A program made the position numbers and the translations under genes. Below, piece by piece: positions 1 through 6,091 of a stretch of DNA of 40,929 nucleotides; the first letter of the stretch is position 1; each line of letters opens with the position of its first letter. This DNA is from a virus: positions 1 through 40,929 of the IMG/VR virus record IMGVR_UViG_3300021057_000098; one strand, 5' to 3'. The notes below the pieces were generated by a model. It had not been told where the DNA came from and did not search any database. It worked only from the letters and a program-made list of their open reading frames with translations.

Positions 1-58
1 AACGCGATCCGAAATTGCGACAGTAAAAATCCAAAGAGAAGGGGAAGCTATCTTTTCG

Positions 59-127
59 CCCATGCGGGTCAACCCCTTCTCAGGCCGTCGCAAGCCCCGG
101 ATCGGGTCCGCATGGGTTCTTTTTTTA
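59..127 (+). terminator. Stem-loop with T-run (terminator-like, long loop)
   Basis: Positions 59-67 are perfectly complementary to 108-116 (9 bp) and a T-rich run follows at 117-126. The 40-nt loop can fold further: CCCG pairs with CGGG around 96-106. A second partner, AACCC near 71-75 with GGGTT at 114-118, would compete with the 9-bp stem, so two alternative folds or a pseudoknot are possible. It may end transcription coming from the left edge. The long loop is unusual for a simple terminator. Confidence 0.45.
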
Positions 128-164
128 CCTCCTCAGCGCCCCTTCTTTTTCCTGTCTCTTTAGT

Positions 165-203
165 GTCCTGAGTTAGAGCCTTTCGCGGCTCACCACTTAG
201 GAC
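165..203 (+). other. Two-part stem-loop in leader
   Basis: An outer 9-bp stem (165-173 with 195-203, one G-T wobble) encloses an inner 5-bp stem (176-180 GAGCC with 187-191 GGCTC) closed by the loop TTTCGC. No T-run follows, so it is not a terminator itself. It lies just ahead of a second hairpin and a terminator, which suggests a structured RNA element. The role is unknown. Confidence 0.45.
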
Positions 204-225
204 TCCAAAAAGACAGAAAAGATAA

Positions 226-257
226 GAGGCTCTGAGGCCGAAAGGTCTCAGGGCTTT
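226..257 (+). other. GNRA-capped hairpin in leader
   Basis: A stem of about 14 bp with several G-T wobbles (226-239 with 244-257) is capped by a GAAA tetraloop at 240-243. GNRA tetraloops are typical of functional RNA structures. The hairpin ends 6 nt before the terminator hairpin at 264. Together with the hairpin at 165-203 it forms a tandem pair immediately upstream of a terminator. Confidence 0.45.
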
Positions 258-263
258 AATTTT

Positions 264-298
264 GCCCCGTTTGCCTTTCGGCATTCGGGGCTTTTTTA
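264..298 (+). terminator. Rho-independent terminator
   Basis: The arms GCCCCG..TGCC (264-275) and GGCA..CGGGGC (280-291) pair with a small internal mismatch across the loop TTTC, and six T follow at 292-297. This is a canonical intrinsic terminator. It lies 27 bases before the first gene, so transcription entering from the left must read through it or be attenuated. Confidence 0.8.
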
Positions 299-324
299 TT
301 GCCCCGCAACAGGAGGATGAGCAA

Positions 325-879
325 ATGAGCGGGAAGTTTACGAGGCAAGGAATGATTGAGGAGTTAGCGATGGAAGTTGAAGCCGCGGCAGATCACGCGA
401 TGGAGTATCCGGTGCCGCAAGAGGTAAAGGAAAAGCTCGAAAAAATCGAACGGGCTTCTCTGACTATTATCTCTCTTAATAATGGTCTTCGGACGCCGAA
501 AGATCGGCCGAACCGAAGACTTGCGGCCATTCTAGGTATCATGGCTCTGCTTCTATCCACTCCCGCCTTCGGAGCTACAGCCTCATGGTACAACGCCGAA
601 TCTTGCCGCCGTGAAGGAACGTCCGGCGTATGGACCGCCAACCAGGAGCGTTTCCACGAAAACGCGTTCACCTGCGCCATGCGCCGGCGTGACTTCGGGA
701 AAATGTACCGCGTGACCAACCTCGATAACGGGAAATCCGTGGTCGTCCGTCACAACGATTTCGGTCCCGCCAAGAAGCTTCACGACAAAGGCCGGATCAT
801 CGACCTTTCCAAAGGGGCATTTGCCCAAATCGCGGACCTGAAAAAAGGCGTCGTCCGCGTGAAAGTCGAGGCTCTCTAA
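325..879 (+). CDS. RlpA-like double-psi beta-barrel protein (possible cell-wall lytic enzyme)
   Basis: The protein has 184 residues and starts at ATG 325 behind AGGAGG. Residues 1-60 are a charged helical segment without an obvious domain, 61-83 look like a signal or anchor sequence (two arginines, hydrophobic core, S-T-P-A-F-G), and 85-184 match the RlpA double-psi beta barrel, including ASWYN, a V-V-V-R-x-N-D-F-G-P segment and RIIDLS. RlpA proteins are septal lytic transglycosylases. In the family the Ala-Ala-His motif contributes the active-site His; here that spot reads C-A-M (117-119), while the Asp of the N-D motif (145) is kept. It may be the phage endolysin, or a non-catalytic wall binder. 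The signal sequence in mid-protein is odd. The next gene overlaps its stop codon by one base. Confidence 0.75.
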   Translation: MSGKFTRQGMIEELAMEVEAAADHAMEYPVPQEVKEKLEKIERASLTIISLNNGLRTPKDRPNRRLAAILGIMALLLSTPAFGATASWYNAESCRREGTSGVWTANQERFHENAFTCAMRRRDFGKMYRVTNLDNGKSVVVRHNDFGPAKKLHDKGRIIDLSKGAFAQIADLKKGVVRVKVEAL

Positions 880-1166
880 TGAAAAGCTACGATTTCGTCG
901 AAATCGAAGTTTATAACGACGAGGCCGTCCTCATGGTCGACTTTGAGCGAGTGACAACCTGGGCGGTCGACGGCTCCTATGGCGCTGATGCCGACGGCCG
1001 CCGCGGAGTCAGGACCGTTTTCATCGAAGACGACGAGGCCACGGATATCTTCGTAGATGGCGAACCGATCAAATCACAACCCGAGCATATCCAGAAATTG
1101 GTGGATAAAGAAATCGCTGCTTGGCTCAAGAAGAACGAGCCTTGCTTCGACGAAGGAGGGATTTAA
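879..1166 (+). CDS. Hypothetical acidic protein, 95 aa
   Basis: The start ATG overlaps the TAA of the RlpA-like gene (TAATG), so translation is probably coupled. The protein is rich in Asp and Glu, with predicted beta strands at the N-terminus (VEIEVYNDEAVLMVDFE) and a helical C-terminal third. There is no membrane segment and no cysteine cluster apart from one Cys. I do not recognise the family. Its place ahead of the recombination genes suggests an early accessory function. Confidence 0.6.
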   Translation: MKSYDFVEIEVYNDEAVLMVDFERVTTWAVDGSYGADADGRRGVRTVFIEDDEATDIFVDGEPIKSQPEHIQKLVDKEIAAWLKKNEPCFDEGGI

Positions 1167-1168
1167 CC

Positions 1169-1402
1169 ATGCGTTCTTGGGGAGATTTTTCATCCGACGA
1201 GAAGGAATTTTTCACAAGGCTCGTCAGGGAACCGTGGAAAGACAGCGATCCTGAACTCGTTTCGCATCTTGAAGCGATCAAGCTGGATATGTTTTGCCGG
1301 GAGATAGACCTGAACGAAATCACAAAAGGAAACAATATTCTCGATGCGATTGATATGGGCCTTATTCGCCACGGGAAATCACAGTTAGGGGGCAGCAAAT
1401 GA
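1169..1402 (+). CDS. Hypothetical protein, 77 aa
   Basis: I take ATG 1169 as the start because AGGAGGG lies 9 nt upstream; a longer reading from 1121 would overlap the previous gene. The protein is predicted mostly helical, charged, with one Cys and no recognisable motif. Its end overlaps the ERF gene start (ATGA), which ties it to the recombination operon. Function unknown. Confidence 0.55.
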   Translation: MRSWGDFSSDEKEFFTRLVREPWKDSDPELVSHLEAIKLDMFCREIDLNEITKGNNILDAIDMGLIRHGKSQLGGSK

Positions 1403-2112
1403 CAACGAAACTACAAGAAAATCACCTGGAAACCACAAACGGCAGTTCCCCCGCCGAAATGATCCAGTTGGCAGTAAACAAGAATGCCGACCTCGAGAAG
1501 CTTGAAAAGGTTCTCGCCCTTCAAGAGCGGTGGGAAGCCAATCAAGCGCGAAAGGCTTATCACCAGGCGATGGCCTCTTTCAAAGCTAATCCTCCGGTTA
1601 TTGGCAAGGACAAGACCGTTTCTTTCGGTCAAGGGAAGGCGGCGTATAAACACGCGTCCCTCTACCAAGTGACTGAGAAGATAAGCACCGAGCTTTCTAA
1701 GTATGGCCTTTCCGCATCTTGGAGAGTGTCGCAAAACGGCTCGATTTCGGTCACGACGAGGATCGCCCATATTGACGGCCACTTCGAGGAAACGACGCTT
1801 TCGGCGCCGGCCGATACCTCGGGGTCGAAAAACTCAATCCAAGCCATTGGCTCGACGATTACCTATCTCGAGCGGTATGGCCTCTTGGCGATGACAGGCT
1901 TGGCCACGGTCGACGAAGACGACGACGGAAATGCGGCCGTCACCGAATTCATCGACCACAAGCAGCTGAACCAAATCCTCGACATGATCGCAGACAAGGA
2001 AGTGGACGTCACGAAGTTCCTGGCGTTCCTCAAGGTCGAGTCGCTTGAGAAGATGCCAAAAGCCAAGTTTCAGCAGGCGATGGCTGCGCTCGAGAATAAG
2101 AAAAAGAAATGA
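1399..2112 (+). CDS. erf: ERF-family single-strand DNA annealing recombinase
   Basis: The 237-residue protein carries the ERF-family signature: a helical N-terminal part (residues 20-65), a K-Y-A-x-L-like stretch (AAYKHASLYQV, 81-91), and the hallmark S-x-K-N-S-I-Q-A-I-G-S-x-x-T-Y-x-x-R-Y (143-160) followed by G-L-A-T and a D/E-rich loop. ERF proteins (P22 Erf type) anneal complementary single strands during phage recombination and genome circularisation. The C-terminal about 50 residues form a separate Lys-rich helical tail. The gene overlaps the exonuclease gene (ATGA at 2109), the usual two-component annealase/exonuclease pair. Confidence 0.92.
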   Translation: MTTKLQENHLETTNGSSPAEMIQLAVNKNADLEKLEKVLALQERWEANQARKAYHQAMASFKANPPVIGKDKTVSFGQGKAAYKHASLYQVTEKISTELSKYGLSASWRVSQNGSISVTTRIAHIDGHFEETTLSAPADTSGSKNSIQAIGSTITYLERYGLLAMTGLATVDEDDDGNAAVTEFIDHKQLNQILDMIADKEVDVTKFLAFLKVESLEKMPKAKFQQAMAALENKKKK

Positions 2113-2711
2113 TTACACTCGACGTCATCCAAGGTACGGATGAATGGTCCGCGGCTCGCTGCGGGATGCTCTCGGCGTCTAACTTCGACAAGGTTGTCAC
2201 GACAACGGGCGAACCATCGAAGCAGCGCCAGAAGTATCTTTATCAGCTTGTCGGCGAGCGTATTGTGGGCGCCAGGGAATGCGCCTATGAAAACGAATCG
2301 ATGCGGCGCGGCCGGGAGCTTGAATCCGAAGCGCGGACGCTTTACGAGCTATTGACCGACATGCCAGTTCAGGAGGTCGGTCTTTGCTATCCCGACGAAA
2401 GAAAGCTTGTCTGCTGCTCTCCCGATGGGCTTGTTGGAGAGGACGGGGGGCTTGAAATCAAATGCCCATCGCTTCCGACTCATATTGAATACGTGATCGG
2501 CGGCAAGCTTCCTACCGAATACATCCAGCAAGTGCAGGGGAACCTGTACGTCACCGGCCGCAAGTGGTGGTCGTTTATGTCCTACTATCCGGGCATCAAA
2601 CCGCTCATTGTCCGCGTCGAACGTGACGAGGCCTTTATCGCAAAGCTTAAAGACGCTTTGGAACAATGCTGCAGCGAGCTTGAAGTTCTCACCGAAAGGA
2701 TAAGCGCATGA
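2109..2711 (+). CDS. Lambda-exonuclease/YqaJ-type recombination nuclease
   Basis: The 200-residue protein has the PD-(D/E)XK core of the YqaJ/lambda exonuclease family: G-T-D-E-W-x-x-x-R near residue 9, M-R-R-G-R-E-L-E (65-72), S-P-D-G (104-107, catalytic Asp), L-E-I-K (115-118, catalytic Glu and Lys) and a Q-x-Q-G-x-L-x-x-T-G motif (140-150). It should resect double-strand ends 5' to 3' to give 3' single strands for the ERF protein encoded just upstream, whose stop codon overlaps its start. All expected active-site residues are present. Confidence 0.92.
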   Translation: MITLDVIQGTDEWSAARCGMLSASNFDKVVTTTGEPSKQRQKYLYQLVGERIVGARECAYENESMRRGRELESEARTLYELLTDMPVQEVGLCYPDERKLVCCSPDGLVGEDGGLEIKCPSLPTHIEYVIGGKLPTEYIQQVQGNLYVTGRKWWSFMSYYPGIKPLIVRVERDEAFIAKLKDALEQCCSELEVLTERISA

Positions 2712-2911
2712 TGAAAGACCTTTGCGTTCGCGAGTCATACGATAAGGACGGTGCCGAGCAAATCTCTTGGAATAAGGTCGGTGTCCTGATTGAAGCCAAG
2801 AACGGGAAGCAGTATGTGAAGCTTTTTCACATGCCGGGCGTCCTTATTAGCGTTTTTGAACCGAAGAACGAAAAGAAGTCGGCCGCCGCTCAAGGGGACA
2901 CTGAATTTTAA
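2708..2911 (+). CDS. Hypothetical protein, 67 aa
   Basis: ATG 2708 overlaps the TGA of the exonuclease gene, and a second in-frame ATG follows at 2711. The protein is predicted beta-rich in the middle and has a charged Lys/Glu tail. The family is not recognised. Its location between exonuclease and NinB-like genes in an unbroken overlapping series suggests a recombination accessory protein. Confidence 0.55.
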   Translation: MMKDLCVRESYDKDGAEQISWNKVGVLIEAKNGKQYVKLFHMPGVLISVFEPKNEKKSAAAQGDTEF

Positions 2912-3336
2912 TGCCAAGGGTCCAAGCCAAAATTCTCGGAACGAAGTACGAAGACGGAAAGCTTCTCGCAAAGGTTCAGTTTAACGAGAAGTGTCCGAAG
3001 GTCGGTGAAACATTTACCGCCAAATGGGGATCGGTAAGGACCCGCAGTCAGAACAATCTTTATTGGCTCTTTCTGGAATGGCTCATTAAGGACGGCGGCT
3101 TAAAGGAACAAGGCCATTTCTCGGCCGAGGCGCTTCATCTGGACTTGAAAGCGTATTTTCTTTCCGAAAAGACGTTCGATAAAGGGAAGTTTAAAGCGAT
3201 CGAAGAAGCCACGACGACGACATTGACCAAATCTGAATTTGGGGAATACGTCGATGCCGTTGATAAATTCGTTCAAGATTTTTTTGGAATAGATACGTCA
3301 GCATTTTGGTCTGAGAAACAAGCGTACAGTATTTAA
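2911..3336 (+). CDS. NinB-like recombination accessory protein (tentative)
   Basis: The protein has 141 residues. R-S-Q-N-N-x-Y-W (about residues 44-51) followed by a long helical region and a closing T-T-T-L-T-K-x-E-F-x-x-Y-V-D-x-V-x-x-F (102-120) resembles the layout of NinB/Orf-type proteins, which bind single-stranded DNA and help lambda-type recombination. The assignment rests on pattern and on its place directly after ERF and the exonuclease. The start overlaps the preceding stop (TAATG). A terminator follows 52 bases after the stop, ending this operon. Confidence 0.5.
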   Translation: MPRVQAKILGTKYEDGKLLAKVQFNEKCPKVGETFTAKWGSVRTRSQNNLYWLFLEWLIKDGGLKEQGHFSAEALHLDLKAYFLSEKTFDKGKFKAIEEATTTTLTKSEFGEYVDAVDKFVQDFFGIDTSAFWSEKQAYSI

Positions 3337-3388
3337 TTTTTAAAGGACGACGAGAGATAAAAGCGGAAAAATGGAATTTCTTAAAGAC

Positions 3389-3423
3389 GCTCGGGCTGCA
3401 AAAAGCCCGAGCTTTCTTTTTTT
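3389..3423 (+). terminator. Strong rho-independent terminator
   Basis: A perfect 9-bp GC-rich stem (3389-3397 GCTCGGGCT with 3404-3412 AGCCCGAGC) has a 6-nt loop and is followed by TTTCTTTTTTT at 3413-3423. It separates the recombination genes from the replication genes. The rest of the 3337-3469 gap holds no other signal that I can support. Confidence 0.9.
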
Positions 3424-3469
3424 GTTCAACGGGTTTCAAAAGCGCTTATTGAAAGTTAAAAAGGCTTAA

Positions 3470-4318
3470 ATGGCCAAGCGATTCACTGATTCCGAGAAAT
3501 TTAAGAAACACTTCATAAGGTCGCTACCTTCAAAATACAAGCTTTTTTGGTTTTACATCCTCGACGACTGCTCGAACGCCGGAATCTGGGAAGTAGATAT
3601 GGAAGTCGCCTGCCTTCGGATCGGAGAAATTCTAGATAAAACCGAAGCTTTGAATTTATTCAATAAAGATGAAAAAAGAGTTTATGAATTTGATGGTGGT
3701 AAGAAGTGGTTTATTCCGTCTTTTGTATCGTTTCAATATGGGGATGATTTTAACCCTAAAAACCGTCTTCATGAGTCCGTGAAGGCTACCCTGGTTCGCC
3801 TTGGTTTGTTCTCTCTGATACCCGTTAGAGGCCCGTTAAATGGGGGCTTAGAGGCCCCCAAGGACAAGGAAAAGGATAAGGACAAGGACAGGGATAAGAA
3901 AGAGGGGGTCCAGGGGGAGGGAACCGTGGTCCCCTTTTTCGACCTTTTCTGGAAAGCCTACCCAGCTAGGAACGGCAAGAAGCTTGAAAAGCAAGAAACC
4001 TACCGAGAATTTCTAAAAATTTCCGTCACCGAACACAACCTCGTCGTAAAGGCAGCGGTTAATTACGCAAACAGCGGCTGGATCGCCAAAGACCCGAAGC
4101 GGTTTTTGAGAGATGGCTTCTGGCGAGAGTGGTTGGAGCCGGCAATATCAGATACCCCGCTTGCGCCTAAAAAGGCATTGCCATCGGGAACGTATCTAAC
4201 AAAAGCACAACAACACAACATGGAGGCGTTGAAGCGATTCAACGAAAAGCATGCAGATAGAGACGATAAACAAGGCAATACTCCTACTTTCAGCCTGCTT
4301 CCAGGGCCAGAAGTTTGA
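3470..4318 (+). CDS. Phage replication initiator / replisome organiser
   Basis: The protein has 282 residues. Residues 1-115 look like the winged-helix N-terminal region seen in phage replication proteins (F-x-K-H-F-I-R-S-L-P-S-K-Y-K-L-F-W-F-Y at 12-30). Residues 125-150 form a Lys/Asp/Glu-rich linker, and 150-225 match the C-terminal DnaD/DnaT-like segment (F-W-K-A-Y-P-A-R-x-G-K-K, later K-D-P-K-R-F-L-x-x-x-F-W-x-x-W-L). Such proteins bind the origin and recruit the host DnaB helicase. The linker codes for near-repeats of Lys-Asp. The gene overlaps the next by 68 bases, and the origin may lie inside it, as in lambda O. Confidence 0.75.
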   Translation: MAKRFTDSEKFKKHFIRSLPSKYKLFWFYILDDCSNAGIWEVDMEVACLRIGEILDKTEALNLFNKDEKRVYEFDGGKKWFIPSFVSFQYGDDFNPKNRLHESVKATLVRLGLFSLIPVRGPLNGGLEAPKDKEKDKDKDRDKKEGVQGEGTVVPFFDLFWKAYPARNGKKLEKQETYREFLKISVTEHNLVVKAAVNYANSGWIAKDPKRFLRDGFWREWLEPAISDTPLAPKKALPSGTYLTKAQQHNMEALKRFNEKHADRDDKQGNTPTFSLLPGPEV

Positions 4319-4586
4319 GCCGAGTTTATATTACGAGCTTTTACACGACATGGACGACGAGTGTTTTTTAAAAGCCGTGATTGAAGTCTGCAAAGTAACG
4401 AAAGAGCTTTATCCGGGTACAAATTTGATCGCGATTTTAAGAGAGAGAAGCATTGACCTTAGAAAACAAAAGATTTCGAGCTTTCCGAAACTGCCGCCGG
4501 CGAAGCCGGTTCTTGCCGACGGTAAATCGCTTACGGAAGCATTTGACGAGGAAGTAAAAAAACTCGCAAAGGAGAAATCTGTATGA
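4251..4586 (+). CDS. Possible helicase-loader-like protein (G39P-type)
   Basis: The 111-residue protein shows a helical N-terminal domain with L-L-H-D-M-D-D-E-x-F-x-x-A-V and a Y-P-G-T-N-L-I-A-I-L segment, the arrangement seen in short phage DnaB-loader or helicase-inhibitor proteins of the G39P kind (normally a P-P-T motif at this place). The C-terminal half is a Lys-rich tail. The start inside the preceding gene is uncertain because no good ribosome binding site precedes ATG 4251, but later starts would cut the domain. The position next to an initiator supports the role. Confidence 0.5.
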   Translation: MQIETINKAILLLSACFQGQKFEPSLYYELLHDMDDECFLKAVIEVCKVTKELYPGTNLIAILRERSIDLRKQKISSFPKLPPAKPVLADGKSLTEAFDEEVKKLAKEKSV

Positions 4587-4918
4587 AGTTTAAAAACGCT
4601 CGTTTTAACGGCTCCGACTACGAACTAAAATTCGACCAAGTCAGGCTTACCGGACAGATCGAGAGGGTTTTTAAGCTCATGCAAGACGGCCTATGGCGAA
4701 CGCTCGAAGAAATATCGATCGAGACTGGCGATCCGGCGGCGTCGGTATCCGCGCAGCTGAGGAATCTGAGAAAGCCGCAATTTGGTGGGCATTTCGTTTT
4801 GAAGAAAAGCCGAGGCGACAGGGCGAAAGGGCTTTATGAGTATCGGCTCATGGTCCGTCGCGAACGATACGAAGAACCGAAACGGGTTCCGAAGGATTTA
4901 TTCGAGGCGGCTTCGTGA
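4583..4918 (+). CDS. Winged-helix DNA-binding protein, 111 aa
   Basis: ATG 4583 overlaps the previous TGA, with GGAG upstream. Residues 22-75 read as a winged helix: Q-I-E-R-V-F-x-L-M (helix 1), W-R-T-L-E-E-I-S (helix 2), P-A-A-S-V-S-A-Q-L-R-N-L-R (recognition helix), then a G-x-x-x-L-x-K-K wing and Y-E-Y-R-L strand. This type is common in phage replication regions, next to NinB, RusA or DUF1064 genes. It may be a regulator or a replication accessory protein. Confidence 0.65.
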   Translation: MKFKNARFNGSDYELKFDQVRLTGQIERVFKLMQDGLWRTLEEISIETGDPAASVSAQLRNLRKPQFGGHFVLKKSRGDRAKGLYEYRLMVRRERYEEPKRVPKDLFEAAS

Positions 4919-4977
4919 ACATTTGCCGTTGGTGTGGCATAGGCAAGAAATGCCAATGCGAGAAAAAGCGCAAATGA
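4915..4977 (+). CDS. Zinc-knuckle microprotein, 20 aa
   Basis: GTG 4915 overlaps the TGA of the winged-helix gene (GTGA), and its own TGA overlaps the ATG of the nuclease gene (ATGA at 4974). The encoded peptide has four cysteines in the order C-x2-C-x5-C-x-C and a Lys/Arg tail, fitting one zinc knuckle that could bind nucleic acid. The tight overlaps at both ends favour real translation. It is too short for standard gene calling. It could otherwise be a coupling leader for the nuclease. Confidence 0.5.
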   Translation: MNICRWCGIGKKCQCEKKRK

Positions 4978-5324
4978 ATTGGCACGGTAATAAGTTCCGG
5001 GCCATTCGGACCAACGGCTTTTCATCAAAGCTTGAAAGCGCGGTTTACGAAATTCTGAAATTGCGCGAAAAGGCAGGCGAGATTTCGGACATTCAGCAAC
5101 AAGCGAGCGTCGACCTTGGTTTTGATATTCGCTGGAAAGTCGATTATTCGTTCACTGTTCGCGAGACCGGAAAGCGTTTTTGGGCAGAAGCGAAAGGTAT
5201 TGAAACCGACCGCTATCGTATTTGCCTAAAACTTTGGCGCGGCGGTCAAGGTCCCGGGCCTCTTGAAATTTGGAAGGGTAGTTATCAGAAACCGAAGCTA
5301 GTTGAAATTATTTATCCGAAATAA
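4974..5324 (+). CDS. DUF1064-like PD-(D/E)XK nuclease
   Basis: I choose ATG 4974 because it overlaps the stop of the microprotein and because the family normally begins with a short N-x-W-x-G-N-K-F segment; upstream in-frame starts would run deep into the winged-helix gene. The 116-residue product shows S-S-K-L-E (18-22), E-I-S-D-I-Q-x-Q (36-43), V-D-Y-S-F (57-61) and A-E-A-K-G (71-75), a nuclease-fold arrangement with Glu, Asp and Glu-x-Lys. DUF1064 proteins often stand where other phages have RusA-type Holliday junction resolvases, so a late recombination or packaging role is likely. Confidence 0.75.
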   Translation: MNWHGNKFRAIRTNGFSSKLESAVYEILKLREKAGEISDIQQQASVDLGFDIRWKVDYSFTVRETGKRFWAEAKGIETDRYRICLKLWRGGQGPGPLEIWKGSYQKPKLVEIIYPK

Positions 5325-5335
5325 GCGGGGAGCGA

Positions 5336-5419
5336 GTGGAAGTGTTCGGGGATAATTACCCTTTTTGGATTTATAAATATCACGTCAAACAAGGAGAAGA
5401 CCAAAGTGATCAAGGGTAA
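5336..5419 (+). CDS. Possible small peptide, 27 aa
   Basis: GTG 5336 is preceded by GGGGAG at a fair distance and the frame runs 27 codons, ending inside the start of the cold-shock gene. The product would be aromatic-rich (F, Y, W) and uncharged overall. There is no homology I can name. It fills the gap between nuclease and cold-shock genes, but chance is a real alternative. Confidence 0.25.
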   Translation: MEVFGDNYPFWIYKYHVKQGEDQSDQG

Positions 5420-5612
5420 GGTTAAGTGGTTTTCAAAAGAAAAAGGTTACGGCTTTATTACTCTCGAAAACGGCAAGGACGCTTTTTGTCACCATAGTGC
5501 GATCCAAGTAAAAAGCAAAGACGGTAAACATTTATTCGACGGCGAGCCGGTTATCTGCGAAGTCGTCGAAAGCCCGAAGGGTTTGCAAGCCCAGAACGTG
5601 CGGAGAGCCTAG
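5406..5612 (+). CDS. Cold-shock domain protein (CspA family)
   Basis: The 68-residue protein is a complete cold-shock domain: V-K-W-F-S-K-E-K-G-Y-G-F-I (RNP1, residues 6-18), D-A-F-C-H-H-S (RNP2, 25-31), a central loop, and the closing G-x-x-A-x-N-V. These proteins bind single-stranded RNA or DNA and melt secondary structure. It starts with GTG 5406 behind AAGGAGAA. Phage-borne cold-shock proteins are known. Here it lies two genes upstream of a large non-coding repeat array, so RNA chaperoning of that array is conceivable but unproven. Confidence 0.9.
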   Translation: MIKGKVKWFSKEKGYGFITLENGKDAFCHHSAIQVKSKDGKHLFDGEPVICEVVESPKGLQAQNVRRA

Positions 5613-5615
5613 AGC

Positions 5616-6017
5616 GTGGGAAAGAAGCTTTGCGTCGGCGACGAGGTATTCGCGATTCTTGCTGCCGTAGATGACGTCATCGAAGGCTCGGAGTGGTTCG
5701 GAAATCAATTTGAGTCTTTACAAGCTTCTCGAATGAAGTACGCGGCCGGAAAGAGTTTTCGGATCCATCACCATATTTTAAACCCGAGGACGATCAAGAG
5801 AACGCAAGAGTCGTTTATCGTAATCCGCGGCCGAATCGCGGTTGATATTTACGACAATAAGGCCGCATTCGTCGGGACGCTAGAAGCCGGGCCAGGAGAA
5901 GCGATTTTCGTTTATCGAGGTGGTCACGGCGTTCGCGTTTTAGAGGATGCGGTTTTTTACGAGGTTAAAGCCGGCCAATTTTCTTACGTTTCGGAAGATA
6001 AAATTTTTTTAGATTAG
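5616..6017 (+). CDS. Cupin-fold protein of the sugar-biosynthesis type
   Basis: The 133-residue protein has a single cupin barrel: I-H-H-H (metal-binding histidines, about 49-52), T-Q-E-S-F-I-V-I-R-G-R-I-A-V-D-I (62-77), G-P-G-E-A-I-F-V and G-G-H-G (102-105), ending in E-V-K-A-G-x-F-x-Y-V-S-E-D-K. Small cupins with this H-H, E, G-G-H-G pattern and E-V-K ending occur in surface-polysaccharide loci beside DegT aminotransferases. It starts at GTG 5616, three bases after the cold-shock stop. Its expected partner, the aminotransferase at 6988, is separated from it by the repeat-array module. Confidence 0.7.
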   Translation: MGKKLCVGDEVFAILAAVDDVIEGSEWFGNQFESLQASRMKYAAGKSFRIHHHILNPRTIKRTQESFIVIRGRIAVDIYDNKAAFVGTLEAGPGEAIFVYRGGHGVRVLEDAVFYEVKAGQFSYVSEDKIFLD

Positions 6018-6071
6018 GCGTGGCTCGCCGATGTGAGGTAAGCCGAGGCTTGTCCTGGTAAGGCAAGGTAA
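6017..6071 (+). repeat. 5-nt periodic array, upstream block (11 GGYNN units)
   Basis: From the last base of the cupin stop codon, the sequence falls on a strict 5-nt lattice for 11 units without a slip. Hand count: unit position 1 is G in 10 of 11, position 2 is G in 7 of 11, position 3 is a pyrimidine in 11 of 11, and position 5 is A or T in 10 of 11. Position 4 is free. The block ends 9 bases before the ribosome binding site of the RAMP-like gene. It encodes no protein. Confidence 0.85.
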
Positions 6072-6091
6072 TTAAAAAAGGAGAAATGAAA

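Noticed and set aside
69-284. Minus-strand 71-codon frame at the left end
   Set aside because: It overlaps three hairpins and a terminator, and its composition (Arg/Gly/Lys mix) is that of reversed structured DNA.
3371-3469. 33-codon frame beginning ATG 3371 and ending just before the replication initiator
   Set aside because: It runs straight through the strong terminator stem and T-run at 3389-3423, so its amino acids are set by the hairpin. No good ribosome binding site.
4836-4973. N-terminal extension of the DUF1064-like nuclease
   Set aside because: It would overlap the winged-helix gene by more than 80 bases and cover the microprotein; the family begins near ATG 4974, which overlaps a stop codon.
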